Assembly (NCBI RefSeq): GCF_014202275.1
Contig: NZ_JACHGF010000004.1
Coordinates: forward strand, 208,928-272,927
DNA from: Rhabdobacter roseus
GTDB lineage: Bacteria > Bacteroidota > Bacteroidia > Cytophagales > Spirosomataceae
Direction: 5' to 3'
Length of the DNA: 64,000 nucleotides
The position numbers and the translations under genes were made by a program. Shown in pieces: positions 42,828-51,844 of this stretch. Within the stretch, counting starts at the first letter, position 1, and each line of letters begins with the position of its first letter. The notes under the pieces were generated by a model, which saw nothing but the letters and a program-made list of their open reading frames with translations, did no database searches and was not told where the DNA came from.

Positions 42828-44453
42828 TTATAGCATGTACTTCAACCGCACGACTTCTTTTTCGGTGAGGAAGCGCCATTTACCCCGCGGCAGCTCTTTC
42901 TTGTTCAAGCCCGCAAAGACGGTACGGTCCAGCTTTTTGACTTCGTAGCCAAGGTGCTCAAACATGCGGCGGACAATGCGGTTGCGTCCGCTGTGAATTT
43001 CTAAACCAACGACCATGGCGTCGGGCGTCACGATCCCGACTTCATCGGGTTTGATAAAACCGTCTTCCAGCTCCAAGCCCTTCTGCAGCGCTTCGAAGTC
43101 TTCCGTCGTCATGGGTTTGTCAAGCTCAGCCTGGTATACTTTCTTGATGCCACCCGAAGGGTGCGTTAGCTTTTCGGCTAGTTCGCCGTCGTTGGTCAGC
43201 AGCAGCAGTCCGGTGGTATTCCGGTCGAGTCGCCCCACCGGGTACACCCGTTCCTGGCAGGCTCCCGCCACCAGGTCCAGTACGGTTTTGCGTTCTTCCG
43301 GATCGTCGGTGGTGGTGATATAATCCTTCGGTTTATTAATCAAAATATAAACCATCCGCTCGGGATTAAGTGCCTTTTTGCCGTACTTGACCACGTCCGA
43401 AGGCTTCACTTTGTAGCCCATTTCTGTAATGGTTTTTCCGTTGACCGAAATCTGACCACTCGCAATCAGTTCGTCGGCTTCCCGGCGCGAGCAAATCCCC
43501 GAATTGGAAATGTAGCGGTTGAGCCGAATTTGGTCGTCCTCCAGAATGGAGCGTTTGACGGGCGGCTTTTTATCCTCGTAGCGACTAAAATCGTAGCGGG
43601 GAGCGCTTTCAAAACGACCTACGCGCCTTTTGGCACCTTCTTCTGCTGGCTCAACGCGCCGCCGGTCCTCATCGTCTTTTTTTTTTCCAAAATCCGGTTT
43701 CCGCTTGTCCTCAAAGGGATGCACACCCCGCTCGGGGCGAGCACTGGCGTAAGGCCGTGGCTTTTCGTCCCGGTCTGAAGGGCGTCCTGGTGGTTGGTAG
43801 CGCGGCTTATCGTCTTCGCTGATACGATGGCCCCGATCTTCATAGGGTTTGGATTCGCCCCGGGGCTTTTTAAAATCGCGATGGTCTTCGCTCCGCTTAA
43901 AAGGACGCGGCGACCGGTCGTGGTCAGGACGGCCGAAGCGAGGGCGGTCTGCTTTGTCGCCGGGCTCCGTAGCGGGCCGAAACGAAGCTTTAGGGCCACC
44001 GAACGGACGTTTTTCGCCAAATGGTTTTTTTTCGTCGCGTTTGAACGAAGGGCGGGCGTCCTCATGGCGGGTAGGTTTAGCGTAGCGCTCATTGTAAGGC
44101 CGAGATCCGTCTCCACGCGGTCCGTCTCCACGGTAGCTGTCTCCACGGGGCTCCTCCTGGCGGCGATCCTTTTTGTGGCCGGGTCTGACGTTCTCGTAGA
44201 AGGGGCGGCGGGTTTCATCCTCTTTAGGCCTGGCGGTAGGTTGAGGCTTATCCGTGCGCGGCAGCGTGAGGCTCGAGCGCTTCACGCTGGGCTTGCTGAA
44301 ACGGCTTTCTACTTCGGGCTTAGCTCTTTTGAAAGGGCCACTGTAACCACCACCCGGGCGATCAGAAGAGGCGCTGCGACCGGACGTAGCGGGGCGCGAA
44401 GGACGTCCGCTGTGGCTACGGCCACCGGGGGAACTACTATTTCGTTTTTTCAT
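42828..44453 (-). CDS. Pseudouridine synthase (RluB/RsuA type) with a 300-residue basic disordered tail
   Basis: rRNA-modifying enzyme of 541 residues. The last 233 are ordinary: an S4 RNA-binding domain (RLNRYISNSGICSRREADEL from about 310), then the synthase domain with catalytic Asp in YPVGRLDRNTTGLLLLTNDG and the KVYQAELD and SGRNRIVRRM motifs. The first 308 residues are low complexity, rich in Arg, Lys, Pro, Ser, Gly and Asp (many SRP, DKP, RPF, GDG runs). Similar but shorter tails occur in Bacteroidota; this one is unusually long and may bind rRNA or promote condensation, which is inference. Confidence 0.9.
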   Translation of the reverse strand: MKKRNSSSPGGRSHSGRPSRPATSGRSASSDRPGGGYSGPFKRAKPEVESRFSKPSVKRSSLTLPRTDKPQPTARPKEDETRRPFYENVRPGHKKDRRQEEPRGDSYRGDGPRGDGSRPYNERYAKPTRHEDARPSFKRDEKKPFGEKRPFGGPKASFRPATEPGDKADRPRFGRPDHDRSPRPFKRSEDHRDFKKPRGESKPYEDRGHRISEDDKPRYQPPGRPSDRDEKPRPYASARPERGVHPFEDKRKPDFGKKKDDEDRRRVEPAEEGAKRRVGRFESAPRYDFSRYEDKKPPVKRSILEDDQIRLNRYISNSGICSRREADELIASGQISVNGKTITEMGYKVKPSDVVKYGKKALNPERMVYILINKPKDYITTTDDPEERKTVLDLVAGACQERVYPVGRLDRNTTGLLLLTNDGELAEKLTHPSGGIKKVYQAELDKPMTTEDFEALQKGLELEDGFIKPDEVGIVTPDAMVVGLEIHSGRNRIVRRMFEHLGYEVKKLDRTVFAGLNKKELPRGKWRFLTEKEVVRLKYML

Positions 44454-44617
44454 AGGAATGCAGTATCACTACTGGATGTTTTTTCCTCTCACCAAATTTT
44501 CAGTAAGCAATATCAGGTAGAAGATGTTGAAATGAATTAAAATGTAAATAATTTGTGCCAATGAGGTAGATAACGTGTCTGACAATCAGAAAATTATAGA
44601 GGTGTCAAATTGGATTG

Positions 44618-44625
44618 CAAAGTTA
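44618..44625 (-). promoter_or_regulatory. Possible -7 promoter box for the pseudouridine synthase gene
   Basis: Minus-strand TAACTTTG matches TAnnTTTG, 165 bases upstream of the ATG at 44453 in an AT-rich divergent gap (44454-44741). A CAA complement of the -33 TTG occurs at 16 bases spacing, shorter than usual. Confidence 0.3.
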
Positions 44626-44741
44626 AACTATTTTTTTGAATCAATAATTTTCTCTCCTTTTTATCCTAAAGATTCGATAAGGGCGTTAGTAAATACTGAA
44701 AATGAAAGAGGGGACCCTAAGCCTGGCTCATAACACTACCT

Positions 44742-46721
44742 ATGTCTTCTAACCTAACGCAACAGCCCCTCTGGAAACCCAGCCGGGCCTTGATGGAACA
44801 ATCGAACCTGAAAAAGTACCTGGATTGGTTGTTTGTTAAGAAAGGCCTGTACTTCCGCGACTACCACGATCTGTGGGAATGGTCGGTGACGGACGTGGAA
44901 GATTTCTGGGAAACCTTGTGGCATTTTTTTCAGATCAAGTCCCACGATCTCTACCTGGAGGTACTTCGGCGTGCCGATGGGCCGGACATGATCGGTACCC
45001 GCTGGTTTTCACGCTCTACACTCAACTACGCCGAGCACATTTTTCGGAATAAGACCCGCGACCGGCCCGCGCTCATTTTTCAGAGTGAGCGGCAGCCCCT
45101 CACCGAGCTAAGCTGGGAGGAGCTCGAGGAGCAGGTAGCGGCCCTGGCGGCCTGGCTCCGGCGGAAGGGTATCCGGCCGGGCGATCGGGTAGCGGCGGTA
45201 CTGCCCAACATCCCGCAGGCCGTAGTGGCCTTTCTGGCTACCAACGCTATTGGGGCCGTATGGTCGAGTTGCTCGCCCGATTTTGGTCACGCGAGCATCG
45301 TGGAGCGCTTCCGGCAAATCGAGCCCAAGGTACTTTTGGCGGCCGATGGCTACACCTATAACGGAAAAACCTACGATAAAACCGCTGCCCTGCGCGATTT
45401 GCTGAACGCCCTGCCATCGGTGAATCATGCAGTACTGGTACCTTACCTGGATAGCGACGCCAGCGTGGAAGGTACCACCTCCTGGGACGACATTCAGTAC
45501 TCGCCCGCCGTTCCGCTGGAATTCGAGCCCCTGCCCTTCGAGCACCCCTTGTGGGTACTTTACTCTTCGGGCACCACGGGCAAGCCCAAGGCCATTACGC
45601 ATAGCGTAGGCGGTTGTTTGCTGGAACATTATAAAGCGCTCGCCCTGCATCAGAACGTCCAGCCGGGCGAGCGGTACTTCTGGTACTCCACAACCGGCTG
45701 GATGATGTGGAACTACTCGCTGGCTTCGCTGCTGGTGGGCGCTACGCTGGTACTTTACGACGGAGCCGCGGCTTTCCCTAACCTACAGGTACTTTGGACG
45801 CTGGCCGAGAAAGCCAAAATTAATCACTTCGGTGGAGGAGCCGCCTACTTCATTGCCTGCATGAAAGCCGAGCTGAGCGTACCTACCGAGCGCCTGCGGC
45901 ATGTACAGACCATTGGCTCCACGGGCTCTCCCCTCACGCCCGACGCCTACGAGTGGATCTACCAGCGCGTCAAAAAAGACGTGTGGCTGATCTCGCTAAG
46001 CGGCGGTACCGACGTATGCAGTGCTTTCGTAGGGGGCTGCCCGCTGCTGCCGGTGTACGCGGGCGAGATCCAGTGCCGGATGTTGGGCTGCCGCCTGGAA
46101 GCCTTCGACGAAGAAGGAAAGTCGGTCAGGGGCCAACTCGGCGAGATGGTCATTACGCAGCCCATGCCTTCCATGCCCATCTACTTCTGGAACGACCCGG
46201 ATCACGAAAGGTACCGCAGCAGCTACTTTGCCATGTACCCCGGCCAGTGGCGGCACGGCGACTGGATCAAGATCAGCGCGCGGGGCTCCGTAATCATCTA
46301 TGGACGCTCCGACGCCACCCTCAATCGGGGAGGCGTGCGCATTGGGACGGCCGAAGTGTACAATGCTGTAGAGGCTATTGAGGAAGTGAAAGATAGCCTC
46401 GTGGTGTACCTGGAGCGCGAAGACGGCAGCGGCTTCATGCCCTTGTTTGTGGTCCTGGCCGAGGGAGTGTCGCTTACTGATGAACTCAAGGCCCGTATTA
46501 ACGAAAGCCTGCGAAACCAGTACAGCCCCCGGCACGTACCCGACGCCATCGTGGCCATCTCGGAGGTACCTTATACGATGAGTGGAAAAAAGGTGGAAGC
46601 CCCCGTCAAAAAAATTCTCATGGGGCAGGACGTCGCCCGCGTAGTGAGCCGCGATACCCTGCGCAACCCCGCGGCCCTGGATCGTTTTGTGGGGATGATG
46701 GCCCCTAAAGGCTTGGTATGA
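44742..46721 (+). CDS. Acetoacetyl-CoA synthetase (acetoacetate-CoA ligase)
   Basis: Cytosolic adenylate-forming enzyme of 659 residues that activates acetoacetate to acetoacetyl-CoA, for ketone-body use or lipid synthesis. Distinguishing features are the N-terminal region (WEWSVTDVEDFWETLWHFF, the ACAS_N domain), RWFSRSTLNYAEHIF, the phosphate-binding loop YSSGTTGKPKAITHS, FWYSTTGWMMWNYSLASLLV and GGTDVCSAFVGGCPLLPVY. The C-terminal Lys (SGKKVEAPVKKIL) is the adenylation lysine. Length and motifs separate it from acetyl-CoA synthetase. It diverges from the pseudouridine synthase gene and runs toward the protease gene. Confidence 0.92.
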   Translation: MSSNLTQQPLWKPSRALMEQSNLKKYLDWLFVKKGLYFRDYHDLWEWSVTDVEDFWETLWHFFQIKSHDLYLEVLRRADGPDMIGTRWFSRSTLNYAEHIFRNKTRDRPALIFQSERQPLTELSWEELEEQVAALAAWLRRKGIRPGDRVAAVLPNIPQAVVAFLATNAIGAVWSSCSPDFGHASIVERFRQIEPKVLLAADGYTYNGKTYDKTAALRDLLNALPSVNHAVLVPYLDSDASVEGTTSWDDIQYSPAVPLEFEPLPFEHPLWVLYSSGTTGKPKAITHSVGGCLLEHYKALALHQNVQPGERYFWYSTTGWMMWNYSLASLLVGATLVLYDGAAAFPNLQVLWTLAEKAKINHFGGGAAYFIACMKAELSVPTERLRHVQTIGSTGSPLTPDAYEWIYQRVKKDVWLISLSGGTDVCSAFVGGCPLLPVYAGEIQCRMLGCRLEAFDEEGKSVRGQLGEMVITQPMPSMPIYFWNDPDHERYRSSYFAMYPGQWRHGDWIKISARGSVIIYGRSDATLNRGGVRIGTAEVYNAVEAIEEVKDSLVVYLEREDGSGFMPLFVVLAEGVSLTDELKARINESLRNQYSPRHVPDAIVAISEVPYTMSGKKVEAPVKKILMGQDVARVVSRDTLRNPAALDRFVGMMAPKGLV

Positions 46722-46871
46722 ACCAGATTTTTTTGTTAATTGAGTTCGCTTATTTAGAAAAAAACGCCTGGCGGTTAAAAATGAATAATCAGTAGGAGAA
46801 CTTGCCGTTTGACGCAACGAATTCTGCCTTTTTCTCGTTATGGAACCGGATAGTTTTTGGAAATTAGCGAA

Positions 46872-48593
46872 ATGACGAAAGGAAAAGAAGAAGACATGAA
46901 CCAATCTATGCCCGAAAAGCCAATACAAAACTCACGTACTATGGTACGTTTGCCCATCGTATTGAGCCTCACTCTATCGGCCGGCCTCCTGCTAGGAGCT
47001 ACCTTTTTTAGCGGCGGAAAAAAACTCACAGACCTGGCCAAGGGCTACGCCAAGTACCGGGAAATCCTGATGTTGATCGAAAACAACTACGTAGATTCGG
47101 TCAATACCGAGGAACTGGTAGACTACTCCATCGAAAAAATGCTGGAAAAACTGGACCCTCATACGTCCTATTTTAACGCCGACGAAGCCCTGGCCGCGCG
47201 CTCCCAGCTTGACTCGGGTTTTGATGGCATCGGGGTGGAATTTAACCTGTACAACGATACCGTCTTCGTAGTATCGCCCCTCAGCGGAGGCCCTTCCGAA
47301 AAGGTAGGTATCCAGAGCGGCGACCGCATCCTGACGGTCAACGGCGAGTCGCTGTCGGGGCCGGGAGCTACCAACGCCAAAGTATACAAACTACTGCGCG
47401 GCAAACGCGGCTCGGAAGTAAACATGAAGATCCAGCGCGTGGGTGTGGAGGAGAATCTTAATTTTACCGTCCTGCGCGACCGCATCCCAACCTACTCGGT
47501 AGATGCCGCCTACATGGTAGATGAGGAGATTGGGTACATCAAGGTGAGCCGTTTTTCCGAAACCACCTATACCGAATTCAAATCGGCCCTGAGCTCGCTG
47601 AAGGCTACGGGTCTGAAAAAACTGGTACTGGATCTGCGCGGAAACCCCGGCGGGTACATGGAACGGGCCACTAGCATTGCGGATGAACTGATCGCTGGTA
47701 ATAAACTACTCGTCTACACCGACGGCAAAGACAGCCGTTTTGACCGCCAAACGCGGGCGCGCATTCCGGGTATGTTTGAAGAAGGGCCCGTGATTGTGCT
47801 CGTCGACGAAGGTAGTGCCTCGGCCTCCGAAATCGTGGCCGGTGCCCTGCAAGACCACGACCGGGCGCTGGTGGTAGGCCGCCGTACCTTCGGCAAAGGA
47901 TTGGTGCAAATGCCCATCAAGCTCTCCGACGGCTCCGAACTGCGCCTTACCATCTCACGCTACTACACCCCCAGCGGGCGGAGCATCCAGAAGCCCTACG
48001 AACTAGGCAAGGGCGAAAACTACAACGAAGACCTGACCAAGCGCTTCAACAGTGGGGAGTACTTCTCAGCCGACAGCATCAAGTTTGATCCGAACCTACG
48101 CTACAAAACCGAGGGCGGGCGTACCGTCTACGGAGGCGGGGGCATCATGCCGGATGTGTTCGTGCCCCGCGATACGTCCTACAACAGCAAGTACCTCTTT
48201 GAGCTGTATTCCAAGAATATCATTCGGGAGTATGCGCTCAAGTACGCCAACGCCAATAGCAAGCAGTTGGAAAAACAGCCCTTTAAGCAGTACCTGGATA
48301 CCTTTACGGTGACTGATGCCATGCTGGACGACCTGATCAAGGACGCCACCAAGGCGGGAATCAAACCCAGCGACAAAGACCTCAGCCGTTCGAGACCCAT
48401 CATTCTGGCGCAGACCAAGGCGATGATCGGCCGGTACATTTGGGGGCGCGAGCGCAAAGACGGCCTTAGCAATGAATTGTTCCAGGTACTTAATCCGCTG
48501 GACAACGTGTATCGCGAGGCCCTGAATCAGTTTAGCAAAGCCTCCGCCCTGGAGAAAGGCGATTTCAGCAGCCTGAATGTGATTCCCAAATAG
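46872..48593 (+). CDS. S41 family C-terminal processing peptidase (CtpA-like)
   Basis: Periplasmic or membrane-anchored serine protease of 573 residues. An N-terminal membrane anchor (VRLPIVLSLTLSAGLLLGAT) is followed by the CTP helical region, a PDZ domain (FVVSPLSGGPSEKVGIQSGD, about 135-205) and the catalytic domain with Ser in DEGSASASEIVAGAL and Lys in VVGRRTFGKGLVQ. The LDLRGNPGGYM motif is typical. Start at ATG 46872; ATG 46896 is also possible and a TTG at 46857 less likely. It processes or degrades periplasmic protein tails. A perfect palindrome terminator is at 48618-48659. Confidence 0.9.
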   Translation: MTKGKEEDMNQSMPEKPIQNSRTMVRLPIVLSLTLSAGLLLGATFFSGGKKLTDLAKGYAKYREILMLIENNYVDSVNTEELVDYSIEKMLEKLDPHTSYFNADEALAARSQLDSGFDGIGVEFNLYNDTVFVVSPLSGGPSEKVGIQSGDRILTVNGESLSGPGATNAKVYKLLRGKRGSEVNMKIQRVGVEENLNFTVLRDRIPTYSVDAAYMVDEEIGYIKVSRFSETTYTEFKSALSSLKATGLKKLVLDLRGNPGGYMERATSIADELIAGNKLLVYTDGKDSRFDRQTRARIPGMFEEGPVIVLVDEGSASASEIVAGALQDHDRALVVGRRTFGKGLVQMPIKLSDGSELRLTISRYYTPSGRSIQKPYELGKGENYNEDLTKRFNSGEYFSADSIKFDPNLRYKTEGGRTVYGGGGIMPDVFVPRDTSYNSKYLFELYSKNIIREYALKYANANSKQLEKQPFKQYLDTFTVTDAMLDDLIKDATKAGIKPSDKDLSRSRPIILAQTKAMIGRYIWGRERKDGLSNELFQVLNPLDNVYREALNQFSKASALEKGDFSSLNVIPK

Positions 48594-48617
48594 TTACCAT
48601 TTATAGGCTCAATAAAC

Positions 48618-48659
48618 AACACAAACCCCCGCCGGAGCGCTCCGGCGGGGGTTTGTGTT
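48618..48659. terminator. Perfect 42-base palindromic terminator
   Basis: Arms 48618-48638 and 48639-48659 are exact reverse complements with no spacer. It lies between the converging protease and SMR genes, GC-rich at the centre and A/T at the ends, and should stop transcription from both sides. Confidence 0.75.
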
Positions 48660-48676
48660 ACTAGGCTAGTCCTTTT

Positions 48677-48991
48677 TTAGGAGACTACCTTCAGCCCTAC
48701 AATGGAGGCAATGAGGGTAAAAATGAAGAAAAGACGCCAGAAGCTGGTCGTTTCTCCAAAGAGCAGGATACCCACCAGCACGGTACCTACCGCTCCAATG
48801 CCGGTCCAGACGCCGTAGGCGGTACCGATGGGGAGCGTCTGGATGGCTTTGTTAAGAAAGTGAAAACTCAGGGAAATGCACAGAAAAAAGCCAACGCTCC
48901 AGCGAACGTTTGTGAAGTTGTGAGAGAGCTTGAGGCAAGTCGTGAATCCTACCTCAAAAAGGCCCGCTACGATTAAATAAATCCAACTCAT
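48677..48991 (-). CDS. SMR family small exporter (EmrE/SugE-like)
   Basis: Inner-membrane dual-topology antiporter subunit of 104 residues with four hydrophobic helices. The conserved Glu of helix 1 lies in LIVAGLFEVGFTTCLKLS, and helix 3-4 motifs AYGVWTGIGAVGTVLVGILL and FGETTSFWR are family hallmarks. The start ATG 48991 gives the normal size; the open frame further upstream is not SMR-like. SugE members export guanidinium and EmrE members cationic drugs; I cannot decide between them. No guanidine riboswitch is apparent upstream. Confidence 0.88.
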   Translation of the reverse strand: MSWIYLIVAGLFEVGFTTCLKLSHNFTNVRWSVGFFLCISLSFHFLNKAIQTLPIGTAYGVWTGIGAVGTVLVGILLFGETTSFWRLFFIFTLIASIVGLKVVS

Positions 48992-49058
48992 AGGTCGACG
49001 CAAAAAAAGAAGGTGCCCTGAAGGTACCTGTTGGGGATGATAAAAAGTACCTGTTAGC

Positions 49059-49529
49059 TCAAAGGGTAGCGTCTTTTTTACGAAATACGTACACCACCCC
49101 AAAATGGCTTTTAAGTACCCCGCTGGCCAGGTCGTTCTTGACGTAGGGGTTGAGCTCCAGAGCCAGCTGTACCTGACGGTTCTGCGCAAAAGGCGACACC
49201 CGTACGCCCAGGTTGATGGAGTACCCATCCAGCGTAATGAGGTCGGCCTTGGGGTCGGCAATGCGGTAAAGCGGGTTGAGGCGTACGCCGCCGCCCAGGT
49301 ACCACTGCGCTACCTCGCCCCGCCGCACGTTCAGCAGCGGCAGCAGGTCTACGCTGAGGCTGCTAAAGAGGGAGTTGGTCTGGAAACGGGTATCTAGCCA
49401 CAGCACGCGCTGCGGATTGGTACTGACCGTCAGCAAGCCGCTCCAGGGGTAGTAGGCCACCGAGGCTTGGGCCTGGGCTTTTTGAGCCCCGAGTAGTGCA
49501 AAGACAGCAACGAAAAGGTACTTTTTCAT
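49059..49529 (-). CDS. Small exported beta-barrel-like protein
   Basis: Hypothetical protein of 156 residues with signal peptide ending AQKAQAQ (ATG 49529). The mature part is made of alternating strands with glycine turns (YLGGGVRLNPLYR, YSINLGVRVSPFAQNRQVQL, LELNPYVKNDL) and ends VVYVFRKKDATL, as seen in small outer-membrane barrels. Its start lies about 86 bases after the ffh stop codon on the same strand; a hairpin at 49545-49577 lies between. No named family recognised. Confidence 0.65.
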   Translation of the reverse strand: MKKYLFVAVFALLGAQKAQAQASVAYYPWSGLLTVSTNPQRVLWLDTRFQTNSLFSSLSVDLLPLLNVRRGEVAQWYLGGGVRLNPLYRIADPKADLITLDGYSINLGVRVSPFAQNRQVQLALELNPYVKNDLASGVLKSHFGVVYVFRKKDATL

Positions 49530-49544
49530 GGCGAGGAGCATAAG

Positions 49545-49577
49545 GAAACCTCCGTAGCGGGCGGCACCGGAGGTTTC
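49545..49577. terminator. Hairpin downstream of ffh
   Basis: Perfect 10-base arms (49545-49554 and 49568-49577), 38 bases beyond the ffh stop on the minus strand and just upstream of the small barrel gene. No T run follows, so termination is likely but not certain. Confidence 0.5.
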
Positions 49578-49614
49578 AAGGTTAGTGTGTAGTTTATAGG
49601 TTTGGTACTTTGGC

Positions 49615-50937
49615 TTACCGACGCAGGGCCTTTTTCATTTGGCCCGGAGCCTGCATGGTATTCATTTTTTTCATCATGCGGCGCATCTCGTCAAACTGCT
49701 TCAGGAGGTTGTTAACCTGCTGAATGGAAGTACCACTTCCCCCGGCGATCCGGCGTTTGCGGCTGCCGTCGATCAGGTCAGGGTTTTCGCGCTCCTTTTT
49801 GGTCATGGATTGGATAATGGCCTCGATGGGTTTGAACGAATCGTTGTCGATGTCCAGGTCTTTCATGGCGCTGCCCATACCGGGAATCATCCCGATGAGG
49901 TCTTTGACGTTCCCCATTTTTTTGATCTGCTGCAACTGCCCCAGGAAGTCGTCAAAGTCAAATTTATTCTGACGCATCTTGGCGTTGATGCGCTTGGCTT
50001 CGTCTTCGTCAAAGGCCTGCTGCGCGCGCTCTACGAGCGAAATCACGTCCCCCATCCCCAGAATCCGGCTCGCCATCCGGTCGGGATAGAAGCTATCGAG
50101 CGCTTCCATTTTTTCACCCGTGCTGATGTACTTAATGGGCTTCTCTACCACCTGCCGAATGGAAAGTGCCGCTCCTCCGCGCGAGTCGCCGTCGAGCTTG
50201 GTCAGCACCACGCCATCGAAGTTGAGGCGCTGGTTAAAGGTTCGGGCGGTATTGACGGCGTCTTGCCCGGTCATGGAGTCCACCACAAAAAGGATCTCGC
50301 TGGGCTTCACGGCCGACTTGATGTCCTCTACCTCTTTCATCATCACCTCGTCCACGGCCAGACGCCCCGCCGTATCCACGATCACGATTTTCTTGCCTAT
50401 TTTCCGGGCGTGGGCGATGGCGTTCTGCGCAATACTCACGGCGTCTTTGCTGTCGGGCTCGGCGTATACTTCCACGCCAATCTGCTCGCCAAGTACCTTC
50501 AGCTGGTCGATGGCCGCCGGGCGGTAAATATCACAAGCTGCCAGAAGTACCTGCCGTCCCTGCTTTTTGAGCAAAGACGCGAGCTTACCCGAGAAGGTCG
50601 TTTTTCCGGACCCTTGTAGCCCGGCTATCAAGATCACCGCCGGGTCGCCTTTGATGTTGATGCTTTCGGCCTGACCGCCCATGAGCTCGGTCAGCTCTTC
50701 CTGCACAATCTTGACAAACATCTGGCCGGGCTCCACCGAGATCAGGATTTTACGATCCAACGCTTTTTCCCTGATCCGGTCGGTAATATCTTTCGCTACT
50801 TTGAAGTTTACGTCCGCATCGACCAGGGCACGGCGTACCTCCTTGGTGGTGGCGGCTACGTTAATATCCGAAATACGGTCCTTTCCTTTCAGCGTACGAA
50901 AGGCACCGTTGAGTTTATCCTGTAAGCTCTCAAACAT
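49615..50937 (-). CDS. ffh: Signal recognition particle protein
   Basis: GTPase of 440 residues that, with SRP RNA, delivers nascent membrane proteins to the FtsY receptor. The N domain is followed by G motifs: GLQGSGKTTFSGKLA (G1), LLAACDIYRPAAIDQL, VDTAGRLAVDE (G3), LTKLDGDSRGGAALS (G4), and the Met-rich M domain near the C-terminus (MRRMMKKMNTMQAPGQMKK). Length is normal. Candidate promoter at 50971-51003. It is the best housekeeping anchor in the window. Confidence 0.97.
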   Translation of the reverse strand: MFESLQDKLNGAFRTLKGKDRISDINVAATTKEVRRALVDADVNFKVAKDITDRIREKALDRKILISVEPGQMFVKIVQEELTELMGGQAESINIKGDPAVILIAGLQGSGKTTFSGKLASLLKKQGRQVLLAACDIYRPAAIDQLKVLGEQIGVEVYAEPDSKDAVSIAQNAIAHARKIGKKIVIVDTAGRLAVDEVMMKEVEDIKSAVKPSEILFVVDSMTGQDAVNTARTFNQRLNFDGVVLTKLDGDSRGGAALSIRQVVEKPIKYISTGEKMEALDSFYPDRMASRILGMGDVISLVERAQQAFDEDEAKRINAKMRQNKFDFDDFLGQLQQIKKMGNVKDLIGMIPGMGSAMKDLDIDNDSFKPIEAIIQSMTKKERENPDLIDGSRKRRIAGGSGTSIQQVNNLLKQFDEMRRMMKKMNTMQAPGQMKKALRR

Positions 50938-50970
50938 GGGATGTCGCTAATGATCTACTGGTTGAATTTA

Positions 50971-51003
50971 CAAAGTTACTAATAAATTAGTGACGGCGTG
51001 CAA
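50971..51003 (-). promoter_or_regulatory. Candidate promoter of ffh
   Basis: On the minus strand TTG (complement of 51001-51003) and TAACTTTG (50971-50978) are 22 bases apart, close to the Bacteroidota -33/-7 arrangement, starting transcription about 30 bases before the ATG at 50937. Confidence 0.4.
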
Positions 51004-51053
51004 CCTTTCCGGGTACTCCGCCATCTTGTGAAAAAACTAAACGAATCTTTGCC

Positions 51054-51770
51054 ATGAAGTACTATCCCAAAATCATCCTTTTGCTACTGATTCTCGGATC
51101 AGGCCTGGCTTCTTACGCCCAATTTTCGCCGGTGCGCGGCAATGGCGACGTCAAGACCCAGAACCGCTCCGTAGGTACCTTCACCGGCGTGCGGGTGGAG
51201 CGGGGCATCGACCTATACCTTTCGCAGGGAAATAATGAGAAAGTGACCGTGGAGGCCGACGAAAACTTGCTGGAGTATATCACTACGGACGTAAAAAACG
51301 GGACGCTGGTGATTTCGCACGAGCGCAATTTTATTAAATCAAAAAGCCTGAAGGTATACGTAACGATGCGCACGCTCCGGCGGCTGGAGGCGGGCGGCGG
51401 CTCGGATGTGTACTCCCAAACGGTACTTCGGGCCGATAAAATGTACTGCTCGGCCAGTGGCGGCAGCGACATCAAGCTGGAGTTGGATGTAAAAGACCTG
51501 ACGGTATCTACCTCCGGCGGCTCCGACGCCATCCTGAAGGGCCTGGCCGGTACCGTGACGGTGTCTACCTCGGGCGGTAGCGACTTCAAAGGCAAAGACC
51601 TCCGCAGCGACAAAGTGGTGGTAGAGGCCAGCGGCGGCTCCGACGCCTACGTCTACGCCGACCTGGAGCTGGCGGCTCACGCCTCCGGCGGGGCCAGTGT
51701 GTACTACTACGGCAACCCCAAAAAAGTAAGCAAAAGTACCTCCGGCGGTGGTGACGTCACCAAGCGCTAG
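51054..51770 (+). CDS. DUF2807 (GIN domain) auto-adhesin-like protein
   Basis: Exported protein of 238 residues with signal peptide ending GLASYAQ. The DUF2807 fold is a right-handed beta-helix; here the start RSVGTFTGVRVERGIDLYLS and repeated Ser-Gly-Gly-Ser-Asp turns (ASGGSD, TSGGSD, several copies between 130 and 205) define it. Members are common in Bacteroidota and are often described as head-GIN-domain or adhesin-like proteins, with no confirmed function. A perfect hairpin terminator (51790-51836) follows. Confidence 0.88.
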   Translation: MKYYPKIILLLLILGSGLASYAQFSPVRGNGDVKTQNRSVGTFTGVRVERGIDLYLSQGNNEKVTVEADENLLEYITTDVKNGTLVISHERNFIKSKSLKVYVTMRTLRRLEAGGGSDVYSQTVLRADKMYCSASGGSDIKLELDVKDLTVSTSGGSDAILKGLAGTVTVSTSGGSDFKGKDLRSDKVVVEASGGSDAYVYADLELAAHASGGASVYYYGNPKKVSKSTSGGGDVTKR

Positions 51771-51789
51771 GGTACTTTACTATTTTCAA

Positions 51790-51836
51790 AAAGTGGAGCC
51801 AGAACGAAGTACCCTGCTTCGTTCTGGCTCCACTTT
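51790..51836. terminator. Bidirectional terminator after the DUF2807 gene and the MbnP operon
   Basis: Perfect 20-base arms (51790-51809 and 51817-51836) with a 7-base loop, between a plus-strand gene ending at 51770 and a minus-strand operon ending at 51845; flanked by A/T tracts. Confidence 0.75.
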
Positions 51837-51844
51837 CTACTATA

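Noticed and set aside
48992-49058. Guanidine riboswitch before the SMR exporter
   Set aside because: The short gap shows none of the conserved guanidine-riboswitch hairpin motifs; the exporter could be EmrE-like instead.
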